A stretch of DNA of 64,000 bases from assembly GCA_029309925.1 (NCBI GenBank), contig JARKND010000005.1, forward strand, positions 496,001 through 560,000. The letters run 5' to 3'. The first letter of the stretch is position 1. Each line of letters begins with the position of its first letter. This DNA comes from Fulvivirgaceae bacterium JP3-4. Lineage in GTDB: Bacteria; Bacteroidota; Bacteroidia; Cytophagales; Cyclobacteriaceae. A model generated the notes under the pieces. That model worked only from the letters and a program-made list of their open reading frames with translations. It was not told the DNA's origin and did not search any database. This document shows, piece by piece, positions 42,206 to 50,075 of this stretch. Both the position numbers and the translations under genes were made by a program.

Positions 42206-43848
42206 CTACAGCATCAGCATCCAATCCACTGGAGATCTTTTTGTATTGGGAACGAAACATTCCCGATCAGCTTTTCTTGCGTCAGCCGATCAAAGGCGTT
42301 TACAAAGAGTGGACTTATAAGCAGGCCGGAGATGAAGCCCGAAGAATTGCATCGGCATTGTTGAAGTATAATTTGCCAGCGAAGAGTCACGTTTCCATAC
42401 TTTCTAAAAATTGTGCTCACTGGATAATGGCGGACCTGGCAATCTGGATGGCGGGGCACGTATCCGTTCCGTTGTATCCAACATTATCACGCAGCGGTAT
42501 CCATCAGATCCTCGAGCATAGTCACGCGCAGATCTTATTCATTGGAAAACTCGACAACTTTGCTGAGCAGGAAGCCGGTATCCCCGGAAACGTGAAATGC
42601 ATTTGTTTTTCTGCGTACGGAGAAACAGAAGGTGAGCAGTGGGACAAGCTGCTCGCTGAAAACGAACCGCTGCAGAATATTTCTAAACGTTCGCCTGACG
42701 AGCTTGCTACAATTAAATATACTTCCGGCACAACCGGAAATCCAAAGGGGGTGATGATCACTTTTGGCGCCTTTCATCGCGTGACACCCGGGGCTCTGAA
42801 ACGATATGGTGTCAGGAACCACGGAAGGTTTTTCTCTTATCTTCCGCTGAGCCACATCGCAGAACGGATGCTCGTGGAGTGTGGCGCGCTCTACTCAGGC
42901 GCTGAGATACATTTTTCTGAATCGCTCGAGAAATTTGGTGAGAACCTCATGCATGCGCAGCCAACGGTTTTTCTTGGCGTGCCGCGCATCTGGGCAAAGT
43001 TCAGAGAAAAGATTGAACAGAAAATGCCGTCATTGGATCGTTTGTTAAAAATTCCGGTTGTCAGGACGATCGTCAAGAAAGCAATTCGCAGGAAGCTCGG
43101 ACTCGCAAAAGCAGAACTGATTGCTGCTGGCGCTGCTCCAATGTCTGTTGATCTTCTTGAATGGTTTCATAAGCTGGACATTCTGATCCAGGAAGTCTAT
43201 GGAATGACTGAAGGACTCGCGTACAGCCACACCAACCTGAAAGATGCAAAGTTCGGAACCGTTGGACGCGCCTGGCCGGATGTTGAATGTAAATTTACAG
43301 AGGAAGGTGAGTTGCTGATCAAACACGCTTCGATGATGGTGGGCTATTATCGCGAGCCGCAACTGACAGCAAATGCTTTCACAGCTGACGGATTTTTGAA
43401 AACAGGCGACAAAGGCGAAGTAGACAAGGATGGATTCTTCACCCTTACAGGAAGGATAAAGGATCAGTTCAAAACCGATAAAGCGAAGTTCGTTGATCCA
43501 GCTCCGATCGAACTCAAGTTACTCGCAAATCCTGATATTGAACAGGTATGTGTGGTAGGAATGGGAATACCGCAGCCACTCGCGCTCGTTGTGTTGTCTG
43601 TGACTGGCAAACAAAAAACTGAATCAGCGATTGTTGAAAGCCTCACAAAGATTATTGAAGAGGTTAACCCGGAACTTGAAGCCTACGAACGCCTGAGGGC
43701 TGCCGTAATTATTCAGGAAGACTGGACCGTGGAAAACGGATTGATGACCCCAACGCTGAAAGTAAAACGGAATGAAGTTGAGAAGATTCACCTGCCGAAA
43801 TATCCACAGTGGTATGAAAAGGGTGAGTTGGTGGTGTGGGAGCGATAA
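42202..43848 (+). CDS. AMP-binding long-chain acyl-CoA synthetase-like protein
   Basis: 548 residues of the ANL superfamily: activates a fatty acid with ATP and transfers it to CoA (or another acceptor). Visible motifs: the P-loop YTSGTTGNPKGVMITF, the A5 block VYGMTEGLAYSH, the A8 hinge GDKGEVDKDGFFTLTGRIKD, and a Lys-bearing segment after it. It is shorter than typical FadD-type LACS and belongs to the Bacteroidota AMP-dependent synthetase group that starts FLYWERNIPDQLFLRQ. The start is the TTG at 42202 overlapping the Uma2 stop; no ATG is available nearby. Confidence 0.9.
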   Translation: MTTASASNPLEIFLYWERNIPDQLFLRQPIKGVYKEWTYKQAGDEARRIASALLKYNLPAKSHVSILSKNCAHWIMADLAIWMAGHVSVPLYPTLSRSGIHQILEHSHAQILFIGKLDNFAEQEAGIPGNVKCICFSAYGETEGEQWDKLLAENEPLQNISKRSPDELATIKYTSGTTGNPKGVMITFGAFHRVTPGALKRYGVRNHGRFFSYLPLSHIAERMLVECGALYSGAEIHFSESLEKFGENLMHAQPTVFLGVPRIWAKFREKIEQKMPSLDRLLKIPVVRTIVKKAIRRKLGLAKAELIAAGAAPMSVDLLEWFHKLDILIQEVYGMTEGLAYSHTNLKDAKFGTVGRAWPDVECKFTEEGELLIKHASMMVGYYREPQLTANAFTADGFLKTGDKGEVDKDGFFTLTGRIKDQFKTDKAKFVDPAPIELKLLANPDIEQVCVVGMGIPQPLALVVLSVTGKQKTESAIVESLTKIIEEVNPELEAYERLRAAVIIQEDWTVENGLMTPTLKVKRNEVEKIHLPKYPQWYEKGELVVWER

Positions 43849-43970
43849 ATCCCGGTGACCATTTATCAAGTTGTGTAATGATTGATTAAATAGGGTCTAT
43901 GATGAACTAAGCAGCACTGGTTCAAAACATACGACCCCTTCAGGGTCGGAATCCATTTCCAATTTTTTCT

Positions 43971-44356
43971 CTATAAACATTTGACCTCTTCGAGGTCAAG
44001 AAGGACACTTTCGTGGAAGTGAGAAACTTCGATGGAGTTGAACTATCCTCGCTGTGTTTAGAAAAATTTTAAGCTGATACGAATACCAATGGATGTGCTC
44101 CTTTGGGAGCGTTTACCTCCGCTCGCGTGATCCTGTGTAAGAAGTAATGTACAATATCCGATCCCGAAGGGATCACATGTTTATAGTAAACGCCCTGAAA
44201 CTCGACACGCGACCCCGAAGGGGTCGAATGCTTCGGCCGAATACCCGTAAGAACATTGCAGTCTATCTGATAGCGAAAGGATCGAACGATCAAAGACGAT
44301 TTTTATCTATAGACATGCGGTCCGTTTGAAATCACTTCTGTGTGCGGAATTCATCT
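43971..44356. repeat. MITE/REP-like tandem unit, copy 1
   Basis: It opens with CTATAAACATTTGACCTCTT (43971 onward, a 27-bp hairpin-bearing end), and 44160-44186 carries the same 27-bp element in inverse orientation (GATCCCGAAGGGATCACATG and onward), making a 216-bp MITE-like unit. A further hairpin GACCCCGAAGGGGTC lies at 44211-44225, and a degenerate CTATAGACATGCGGTCC end near 44309. An extra hairpin (CGACCCCTTCAGGGTCG, 43932-43948) lies just outside. No reading frame is convincing. Confidence 0.8.
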
Positions 44357-44403
44357 TCCGAAATATCCACAACGGTAGGAGGAAGGTCCGTTGGTGTATT
44401 TTT

Positions 44404-44780
44404 CTATATAAACCTTTGACCCCTTTGAGGTCAGAAAGACGTTTTGTGGAAGTGAGAAACTTCGATGGAGTTGAATTTCCTCGCTGTGTTTGGAAAATTT
44501 CGAGCCGATACGAATATCATAGATGCGGGCTCCTTTGAGAGCGCTTACATCCGCTCGCGTGATCCTCTGCAAGACGTAATGTACAATATCCGATCCCGAA
44601 GGGATCACATGTTTATAGTAAACGTTATACAACCGCCACGCGACCCCGAAGGGGTCGAATGTTTCGGGCGAATTCTTCCGTAAGAGGCGATGGCGCTGAT
44701 CACGAAAGGATTGCATTATCGAAGACGACTTTCATCTACAAACATGCGATCCATTCAAATCACTTCCGTGTTAGGAATTA
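44404..44780. repeat. MITE/REP-like tandem unit, copy 2
   Basis: Second copy of the 43971-44356 unit, offset by 431-433 bp. A 49-bp block (44144-44192 and 44576-44624) and a 30-bp block (44013-44042 and 44446-44475) are identical; the rest is diverged. Its far end reaches the stop codon of the dienelactone hydrolase gene at 44778. Together the copies fill the 929-bp gene-free stretch 43849-44777. Confidence 0.8.
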
Positions 44781-45629
44781 CTTCAATCGTTCTTTAAAAA
44801 ACGCAAGCGTGTGCTTGTACGCATCTTCGGTTGATGCCTTGTCGTAGATCGCGTTGCTGGGGTTTGCAAAACCATGATCTGCATCGTAGTTCTTCACCGT
44901 GATTTTTTTGCCGGCTTCCTTCATGCTGGCTTCAAACTTCTGAACGACTTCTGGCGTGATGTATTTTTCCTTTGCTGCAAAGATGCCAAGCACATCTGTA
45001 TTCAATTTCTTCAGGGTTTCAACATCTGTCACCGGCATTCCATAATATATTACGCATCCAGCGGCCTGTTTACCGGCAGTCAGCGATGCCATCAGGGACT
45101 GCGTTCCACCGAAACACCAGCCGATCGTTCCGACTTTTGCATTCTTTCCTGCATATTCCAATGCGCCTTTCACAATTGCATCACCGCGTTCCTGCTTGAA
45201 CTCCGTCATAAATTTCCGCGCTTCATCGCGATCGGCCGTCACATTACCATCATACATGTCAAGGGCGATCACATTCACGTTGCCAAGGTCTTTGTATAAC
45301 TGTTCTGCCTGACGCTTGATGTTGTCATTCAATCCCCACCACTCCTGGAAAACAAAAATCCAGTTGTTGGTTTTTGATTTTGCTTCGAGCAGATATCCTT
45401 TCGCTTCTTTTCCGTCCGGTGTCTTAAAAGAAATCATCTTTCCACCTTCCTGCGTAATATGCACATAAGCTCTTGGCTTCTGATGTGCCCCGCTGGAATT
45501 GAAATCCTTGTTCGAGGCGAGCAGAGCGAACTTTTCCATTGGCGCTGTATGACAGACGGTGATTTGCTGCTGGGTGAAAGCCATTGTGGCCACTACGAGC
45601 AGCGCGAGCAGTATTGCAATTTTCTTCAT
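44778..45629 (-). CDS. Exported dienelactone hydrolase family protein
   Basis: 283 residues with a signal peptide (about 1-19, ending AFTQ) and an alpha/beta hydrolase domain of the dienelactone hydrolase type. The nucleophile Cys is in IGWCFGGTQSL, the histidine in DADHGFANPS, and the oxyanion region in VFQEWWGLND. The position normally held by the triad Asp reads AAKEKYITP, apparently a Glu. The family hydrolyses lactones and esters; the natural substrate is unknown. About 80 residues precede the hydrolase core. Transcribed toward the MITE-like repeats. Confidence 0.88.
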   Translation of the reverse strand: MKKIAILLALLVVATMAFTQQQITVCHTAPMEKFALLASNKDFNSSGAHQKPRAYVHITQEGGKMISFKTPDGKEAKGYLLEAKSKTNNWIFVFQEWWGLNDNIKRQAEQLYKDLGNVNVIALDMYDGNVTADRDEARKFMTEFKQERGDAIVKGALEYAGKNAKVGTIGWCFGGTQSLMASLTAGKQAAGCVIYYGMPVTDVETLKKLNTDVLGIFAAKEKYITPEVVQKFEASMKEAGKKITVKNYDADHGFANPSNAIYDKASTEDAYKHTLAFFKERLK

Positions 45630-45675
45630 AGTATTTAGAATTATTGTCTATAAACCCGGATGACCGAATATTGTT

Positions 45676-46146
45676 CTAATCTTTCAATTGTCCAGTGATG
45701 ACGCGGTCGTATGTGATGAAATCGGTGTTGATCGGCTCAAATCCTTTTTGACGGAGCAGCATGGCAACCTGTGCACGATGATAGGATGAGTGATTCACCA
45801 GATGGATCATGATATTCTCAACATTGTTGCTATACGGCTCGTTGACGTAGTTTTTATAGGTGAGCATGCGGTCAAAATTGTCAGTGGACTCGACAAATTC
45901 AAGCCACTCTTTCCCGGCCCGCTCAGACAGGCTTAACAACTGGTCAAGTGAGTAGTCGCCCCAGAGCTTCACGTCAGGTGCGGGAAGGCCTTTAATCCTG
46001 TGCAGCCACAGGAACTGCGCTGCCACAACATGACCCATCAGCGAGAGAATTTTTTCATCCTGCACATGCTGCCGTTGAATCGTTCCGAGCACTCTCTTGT
46101 TTGCCCACGCATTGTATTGATAAAGCTTTAAAAAGTATTTTTTCAT
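45676..46146 (-). CDS. DinB family protein
   Basis: 156 residues of the DinB/YfiT four-helix-bundle superfamily. The metal-binding histidines appear as LMGHVVAAQFLWLHRI (helix 2) and HLVNHSSYHRAQVAMLL (helix 3-4), and the opening YQYNAWANKRVL is the typical first helix. Members are often thiol-dependent metal enzymes such as bacillithiol transferases; no specific substrate can be assigned. The ATG matches the family N terminus. Confidence 0.88.
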   Translation of the reverse strand: MKKYFLKLYQYNAWANKRVLGTIQRQHVQDEKILSLMGHVVAAQFLWLHRIKGLPAPDVKLWGDYSLDQLLSLSERAGKEWLEFVESTDNFDRMLTYKNYVNEPYSNNVENIMIHLVNHSSYHRAQVAMLLRQKGFEPINTDFITYDRVITGQLKD

Positions 46147-46297
46147 AGTCCGGGCAAGTTACATCGAAATTATTTTCCGCCAGCTGCCTGCTATTCCAAT
46201 TTAAAGTTCCGGTCGTCACCGTACTTCCGCTATCGTTTGAAATTAGCTTTCAGCTTGCATCAATATTTCATAACTTATATGCCACCAAACTCAAGTC

Positions 46298-48619
46298 ATG
46301 GCATCATTTTTTAAACGCGGTTGGATTTTTCTTGTCATCGCGGTTCTCATTGTAGCGACCTTCGTCATTTTCTGGCGCAAGCCACAACCTGCAGGCACGC
46401 GCCTGCCGGAGACCGTCAGCTACAATTTTCACATCCGCCCTATAATTTCAGACCGCTGTTTCAAATGTCATGGACCGGATGCAAACCAGCGCAAAGCTGA
46501 GCTGAGACTCGACACAGAGGAAGGACTGTACAAAGCTTTAAAGGAAGACAGTGATGGACGTGTGATCATACCGGGTGACCCGGAACATTCGGAATTGTTC
46601 CTACGCATTGCATCATCGGATACTTCGATGCTGATGCCTCCGCCATCGTCAAACCTTGCGCTTTCGGATTTTGAAATTCAGCTGATAAAGAAATGGATCA
46701 ATCAGGGCGCGAAGTATGAGAAGCACTGGGCGTTCAACGCACCTCAACCAGTGAACGTGCCTGAGGCAGATAATGACTGGGCCCGCAACGAAATTGACCA
46801 TTTCGTTCTTGCAAAAATGGACGAAGCGGGTCTCCGTCCTAACGATGAAGCTGACAAGGCACGAATGCTCAAACGCGTTTCATTCGACCTCACGGGCCTG
46901 CCACCGGACCTTGAAACGCAGGAACAGTTTCTGAAAGATGAATCACCGCAGGCTTATGAAAAACTTGTCGACAAGCTTCTTGCGAGCAGACACTATGGCG
47001 AGAAGATGGCGATTCACTGGCTTGATGTGGCGCGCTACGCAGACTCGCATGGTTACCAGGATGACGGCTACCGCACCATGTGGCCGTGGAGAGATTGGGT
47101 GATCCACGCTTTCAACCAAAATTATCCCTACGACAGCTTCCTTACCTGGCAACTCGCGGGTGATTTGCTCGACAACCCTACAAAAGAAATGCTGCTCGCA
47201 ACCGGGTTCAATCGCAATCACAAGATCACGCAGGAGGGCGGTGTGATCGATGAAGAGTATCGCATCGAATACGTGACGGATCGCACAAATACTTTTGGCA
47301 AAGCATTTCTGGGGTTGACATTTGAATGTGCGAAATGTCACGACCACAAATACGATCCGATCTCACAAAAGGATTATTTCCGCACGTTTGCCTTCTTCAA
47401 TCAGCTCAATGAGAAAGGACTTCAGGGCGATATCACGCTTGCATCGCTTGCTGATCCACCGAGAATATGGATCAGCAATGAAGAAGTGAAAAGCATCCTC
47501 ACCTTCATCAACAAAAAAGACAAAGATGCCGTGCCGGTGATGATCATGAAGGACAGCAGTGTGGTGAGGCCCACGCACGTCCTGATTCGCGGTGCCTACG
47601 ATGCGCCTGGCGACAAGGTGACACCGAATGTGCCGCAGGCCATTTATCCTTACGATACAATTCAATACGGACAGAATCGGTTGGGACTCGCAAAGTGGCT
47701 GCTGTCAAGAGATCATCCGTTGACATCGCGCGTCTTTGTCAACCGCCTATGGCAGGAATTCTTTGGCCGTGGCATCGTGAAGACGAGCGGAGACTTTGGA
47801 ATGCAGGGTGAGTTGCCAACACATCCCGAACTTCTTGACTGGCTTGCCCTTGATTTTATGAACAATGGCTGGGACGTCAAAAGACTTGTAAAGCAGATCG
47901 TGATGTCGTCAACGTATCGGCAGTCTGCAGAAATGACAAAAAATAAGATGGCGGTGGATCCGGAGAATATTTACCTCTGGCACGGACCGCGAATGCGCCT
48001 GCCATCTGAACTGGTAAAAGATCACGTGCTCGCAAGTTCGGGTTTGCTCGTGAAGGAAATCGGTGGCCCAAGTGTAAAGCCATATCAGCCAAAAGGTATC
48101 TGGGAATCTTCAACGTCTGGCCGTGGTGTCCTGGCCTATTATGTACAGGATCATGAAGACAAGCTCTATCGCAGAGGGATGTACAATTTTATCAAGCGCA
48201 CCGTTCCTCCACCGGTGATGCTGCTGTTTGACGCGAGCAACCGCGATCAGTGCGAAGTGAAGCGCATGCGTACAAACACTCCGTTGCAGGCGCTGGTGAT
48301 GATGAACGATCCGATGGTCCTTGAGGCATCAAGGGTGCTGGCGGAGAGGTTGTCTTTGGAGAAGTCTTCCAGTGAAGAAAAGATTGAGAAAGCATTCCGG
48401 TTGATCTTGTGCCGCGTTCCGGGTGAAAAAGAGAAACAAATTTTTACAAAGCATTTTGGAGAGGAGAAAGAATTGTTTGCGAAAGATGAAAAGAAGGCTC
48501 ACGCTTTTATCCAACAAGGAGAGTATAAACATGAGGCTGTTGAGAACACGGTTGAGCTTGCATCACTGATGCAGGTCATTCACACAATGTATAACATGGA
48601 CGAAGCCATCACGAAATAA
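46298..48619 (+). CDS. Planctomycete-type cytochrome protein (PSCyt1-PSCyt2-PSD1)
   Basis: 773 residues. An N-terminal membrane helix (about 9-25) anchors it. A cytochrome-like domain with the heme motif CFKCH follows (about residue 55), then DUF1549/PSCyt2 (IDHFVLAKMDEAGLRPNDEA, LDVARYADSHGYQDDG) with a second heme motif CAKCH. DUF1553/PSD1 ends it (HPLTSRVFVNRLWQEFFGRG; FDASNRDQCEVKRMRTNTPL). These proteins are abundant in Planctomycetes, with proposed but unproven roles in extracytoplasmic electron transfer or glycan breakdown. First gene of a tight three-gene operon with 2-nt gaps. Confidence 0.92.
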   Translation: MASFFKRGWIFLVIAVLIVATFVIFWRKPQPAGTRLPETVSYNFHIRPIISDRCFKCHGPDANQRKAELRLDTEEGLYKALKEDSDGRVIIPGDPEHSELFLRIASSDTSMLMPPPSSNLALSDFEIQLIKKWINQGAKYEKHWAFNAPQPVNVPEADNDWARNEIDHFVLAKMDEAGLRPNDEADKARMLKRVSFDLTGLPPDLETQEQFLKDESPQAYEKLVDKLLASRHYGEKMAIHWLDVARYADSHGYQDDGYRTMWPWRDWVIHAFNQNYPYDSFLTWQLAGDLLDNPTKEMLLATGFNRNHKITQEGGVIDEEYRIEYVTDRTNTFGKAFLGLTFECAKCHDHKYDPISQKDYFRTFAFFNQLNEKGLQGDITLASLADPPRIWISNEEVKSILTFINKKDKDAVPVMIMKDSSVVRPTHVLIRGAYDAPGDKVTPNVPQAIYPYDTIQYGQNRLGLAKWLLSRDHPLTSRVFVNRLWQEFFGRGIVKTSGDFGMQGELPTHPELLDWLALDFMNNGWDVKRLVKQIVMSSTYRQSAEMTKNKMAVDPENIYLWHGPRMRLPSELVKDHVLASSGLLVKEIGGPSVKPYQPKGIWESSTSGRGVLAYYVQDHEDKLYRRGMYNFIKRTVPPPVMLLFDASNRDQCEVKRMRTNTPLQALVMMNDPMVLEASRVLAERLSLEKSSSEEKIEKAFRLILCRVPGEKEKQIFTKHFGEEKELFAKDEKKAHAFIQQGEYKHEAVENTVELASLMQVIHTMYNMDEAITK

Positions 48620-48621
48620 TT

Positions 48622-50073
48622 ATGAGCAAAGAATTTTTAGAGAACCGGCTTGGCATCAACCGCAGACATTTTCTTGGAAAGCTGAGTGTTGGCCTTGGCA
48701 GTGCTGCGCTGGGATCGCTGCTGATCCCCGGACTTTTTGATGGCAAAGGCGATGATGCTCTTGCGATGGCGGGTATTCCACACTTCGCTCCCAAGGCAAA
48801 AAGAATTATTTATCTTTTCCAAAATGGTGCCCCATCGCAGCTTGAAAGTTTCGATTACAAGCCAATGCTCAACAAGATGCACGGGCAGGATCTGCCAGCC
48901 TCGGTTCGCATGGGTCAGCGACTTACCGGAATGACATCGGGTCAGAAAAATTTTCCGCTCGTAGGTTCGTACTTCAAGTTTGCACAGCACGGCCAGTCCG
49001 GAGCGTGGATCAGTGAGCTGTTTCCGCACATGGCGAAAATTGCAGATGAACTCTGCTTCATCAAGAGCATGCACACAGAGGCGATCAATCACGATCCCGC
49101 ACTGACGTTCATGCAGACCGGTGCGCAACAGGGAAATCGCCCAAGTATGGGAGCATGGCTGAGCTATGGACTCGGCAGCGAAAACAAAAATCTTCCTGCG
49201 TATTGTGTTTTGCTTTCCCGCGGACGCGGAAATGGCCAGGGCGTATATTCGAAGTTGTGGACGAACGGATTCCTGGACAGCGTTCATCAGGGCGTGCAGT
49301 TCAGCAGCGGAGAAGAACCCGTTTTGTATCTCAACAATCCATCCGGCACCGATCGCGAAAGCAGAAGGCGGATGCTCGATAAACTTTCTGAGCTGAATTC
49401 AATCGGTCATGATGCTTTTGGTGATCCGGAGATCACAACGCGTATTCAGCAATATGAAATGGCATACCGGATGCAAACAGCAGTGCCTGAGCTTGCAGAT
49501 ATTTCAAAGGAGCCAGATCACATCATTAAGATGTACGGACCGGAGTGTTTGGTTCCGGGTTCCTATGCGGCAAACTGTTTGCTTGCGCGAAAGCTTTCCG
49601 AATCGGGAGTGCGCTTTGTTCAGTTGTATCATCAGGGTTGGGATCAGCATGGCAACCTCACAGGTGAAATGCCACTGCAGGCACAGGATGCCGATCGCGC
49701 TTCCGCTGCACTTGTTCTCGATCTAAAACAACGAGGCTTGCTGGATGAGACGCTTGTCATCTGGGGAGGAGAGTTTGGAAGAACGAATTACTGCCAGGGC
49801 GATTTGAGCGACAAAAATTACGGACGTGATCACCATCCGCGCGCTTACACCATCTGGATGGCGGGTGGAGGCGTTAAAAAGGGGATGACGTACGGTGAGA
49901 CAGATGAATTCGGATACAACGTTGTGAAAGATCCCGTTCACGTCAATGATTTTCACGCCACCGTTCTGCATCTGATGGGACTCGATCATGAAAAGCTCAC
50001 ATTCAAACACCTTGGAAGAAGGTACCGCCTCACCGATGTGGCCGGAAAAGTAGTTAAGCCCCTTATCGCATAG
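48622..50073 (+). CDS. DUF1501 protein with Tat signal
   Basis: 483 residues. The N terminus INRRHFLGKLSVGLGSAAL is a twin-arginine signal, so it is exported folded. The body is the DUF1501 (sulfatase/alkaline-phosphatase-like) domain: RIIYLFQNGAPSQLESFDYK, a metal-site His-Asp region LYHQGWDQHGN, the GGEFGRTNYCQGD loop and DHHPRAYTIWMAGGGVKKG. DUF1501 genes typically accompany PSD1/DUF1549 genes, as here. It is 2 nt from its neighbours on each side. The reaction is not known. Confidence 0.92.
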   Translation: MSKEFLENRLGINRRHFLGKLSVGLGSAALGSLLIPGLFDGKGDDALAMAGIPHFAPKAKRIIYLFQNGAPSQLESFDYKPMLNKMHGQDLPASVRMGQRLTGMTSGQKNFPLVGSYFKFAQHGQSGAWISELFPHMAKIADELCFIKSMHTEAINHDPALTFMQTGAQQGNRPSMGAWLSYGLGSENKNLPAYCVLLSRGRGNGQGVYSKLWTNGFLDSVHQGVQFSSGEEPVLYLNNPSGTDRESRRRMLDKLSELNSIGHDAFGDPEITTRIQQYEMAYRMQTAVPELADISKEPDHIIKMYGPECLVPGSYAANCLLARKLSESGVRFVQLYHQGWDQHGNLTGEMPLQAQDADRASAALVLDLKQRGLLDETLVIWGGEFGRTNYCQGDLSDKNYGRDHHPRAYTIWMAGGGVKKGMTYGETDEFGYNVVKDPVHVNDFHATVLHLMGLDHEKLTFKHLGRRYRLTDVAGKVVKPLIA

Positions 50074-50075
50074 TC

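Noticed and set aside
44351-44716. 121-codon minus-strand frame inside the tandem MITE-like repeat
   Set aside because: It runs through the hairpin units, is not matched in the other copy, and has no protein family features.
43849-44777. CRISPR array in the repeat-rich stretch
   Set aside because: Repeats are tandem 430-bp units with hairpins, not 25-40-bp repeats with unique spacers, and no cas gene is present.
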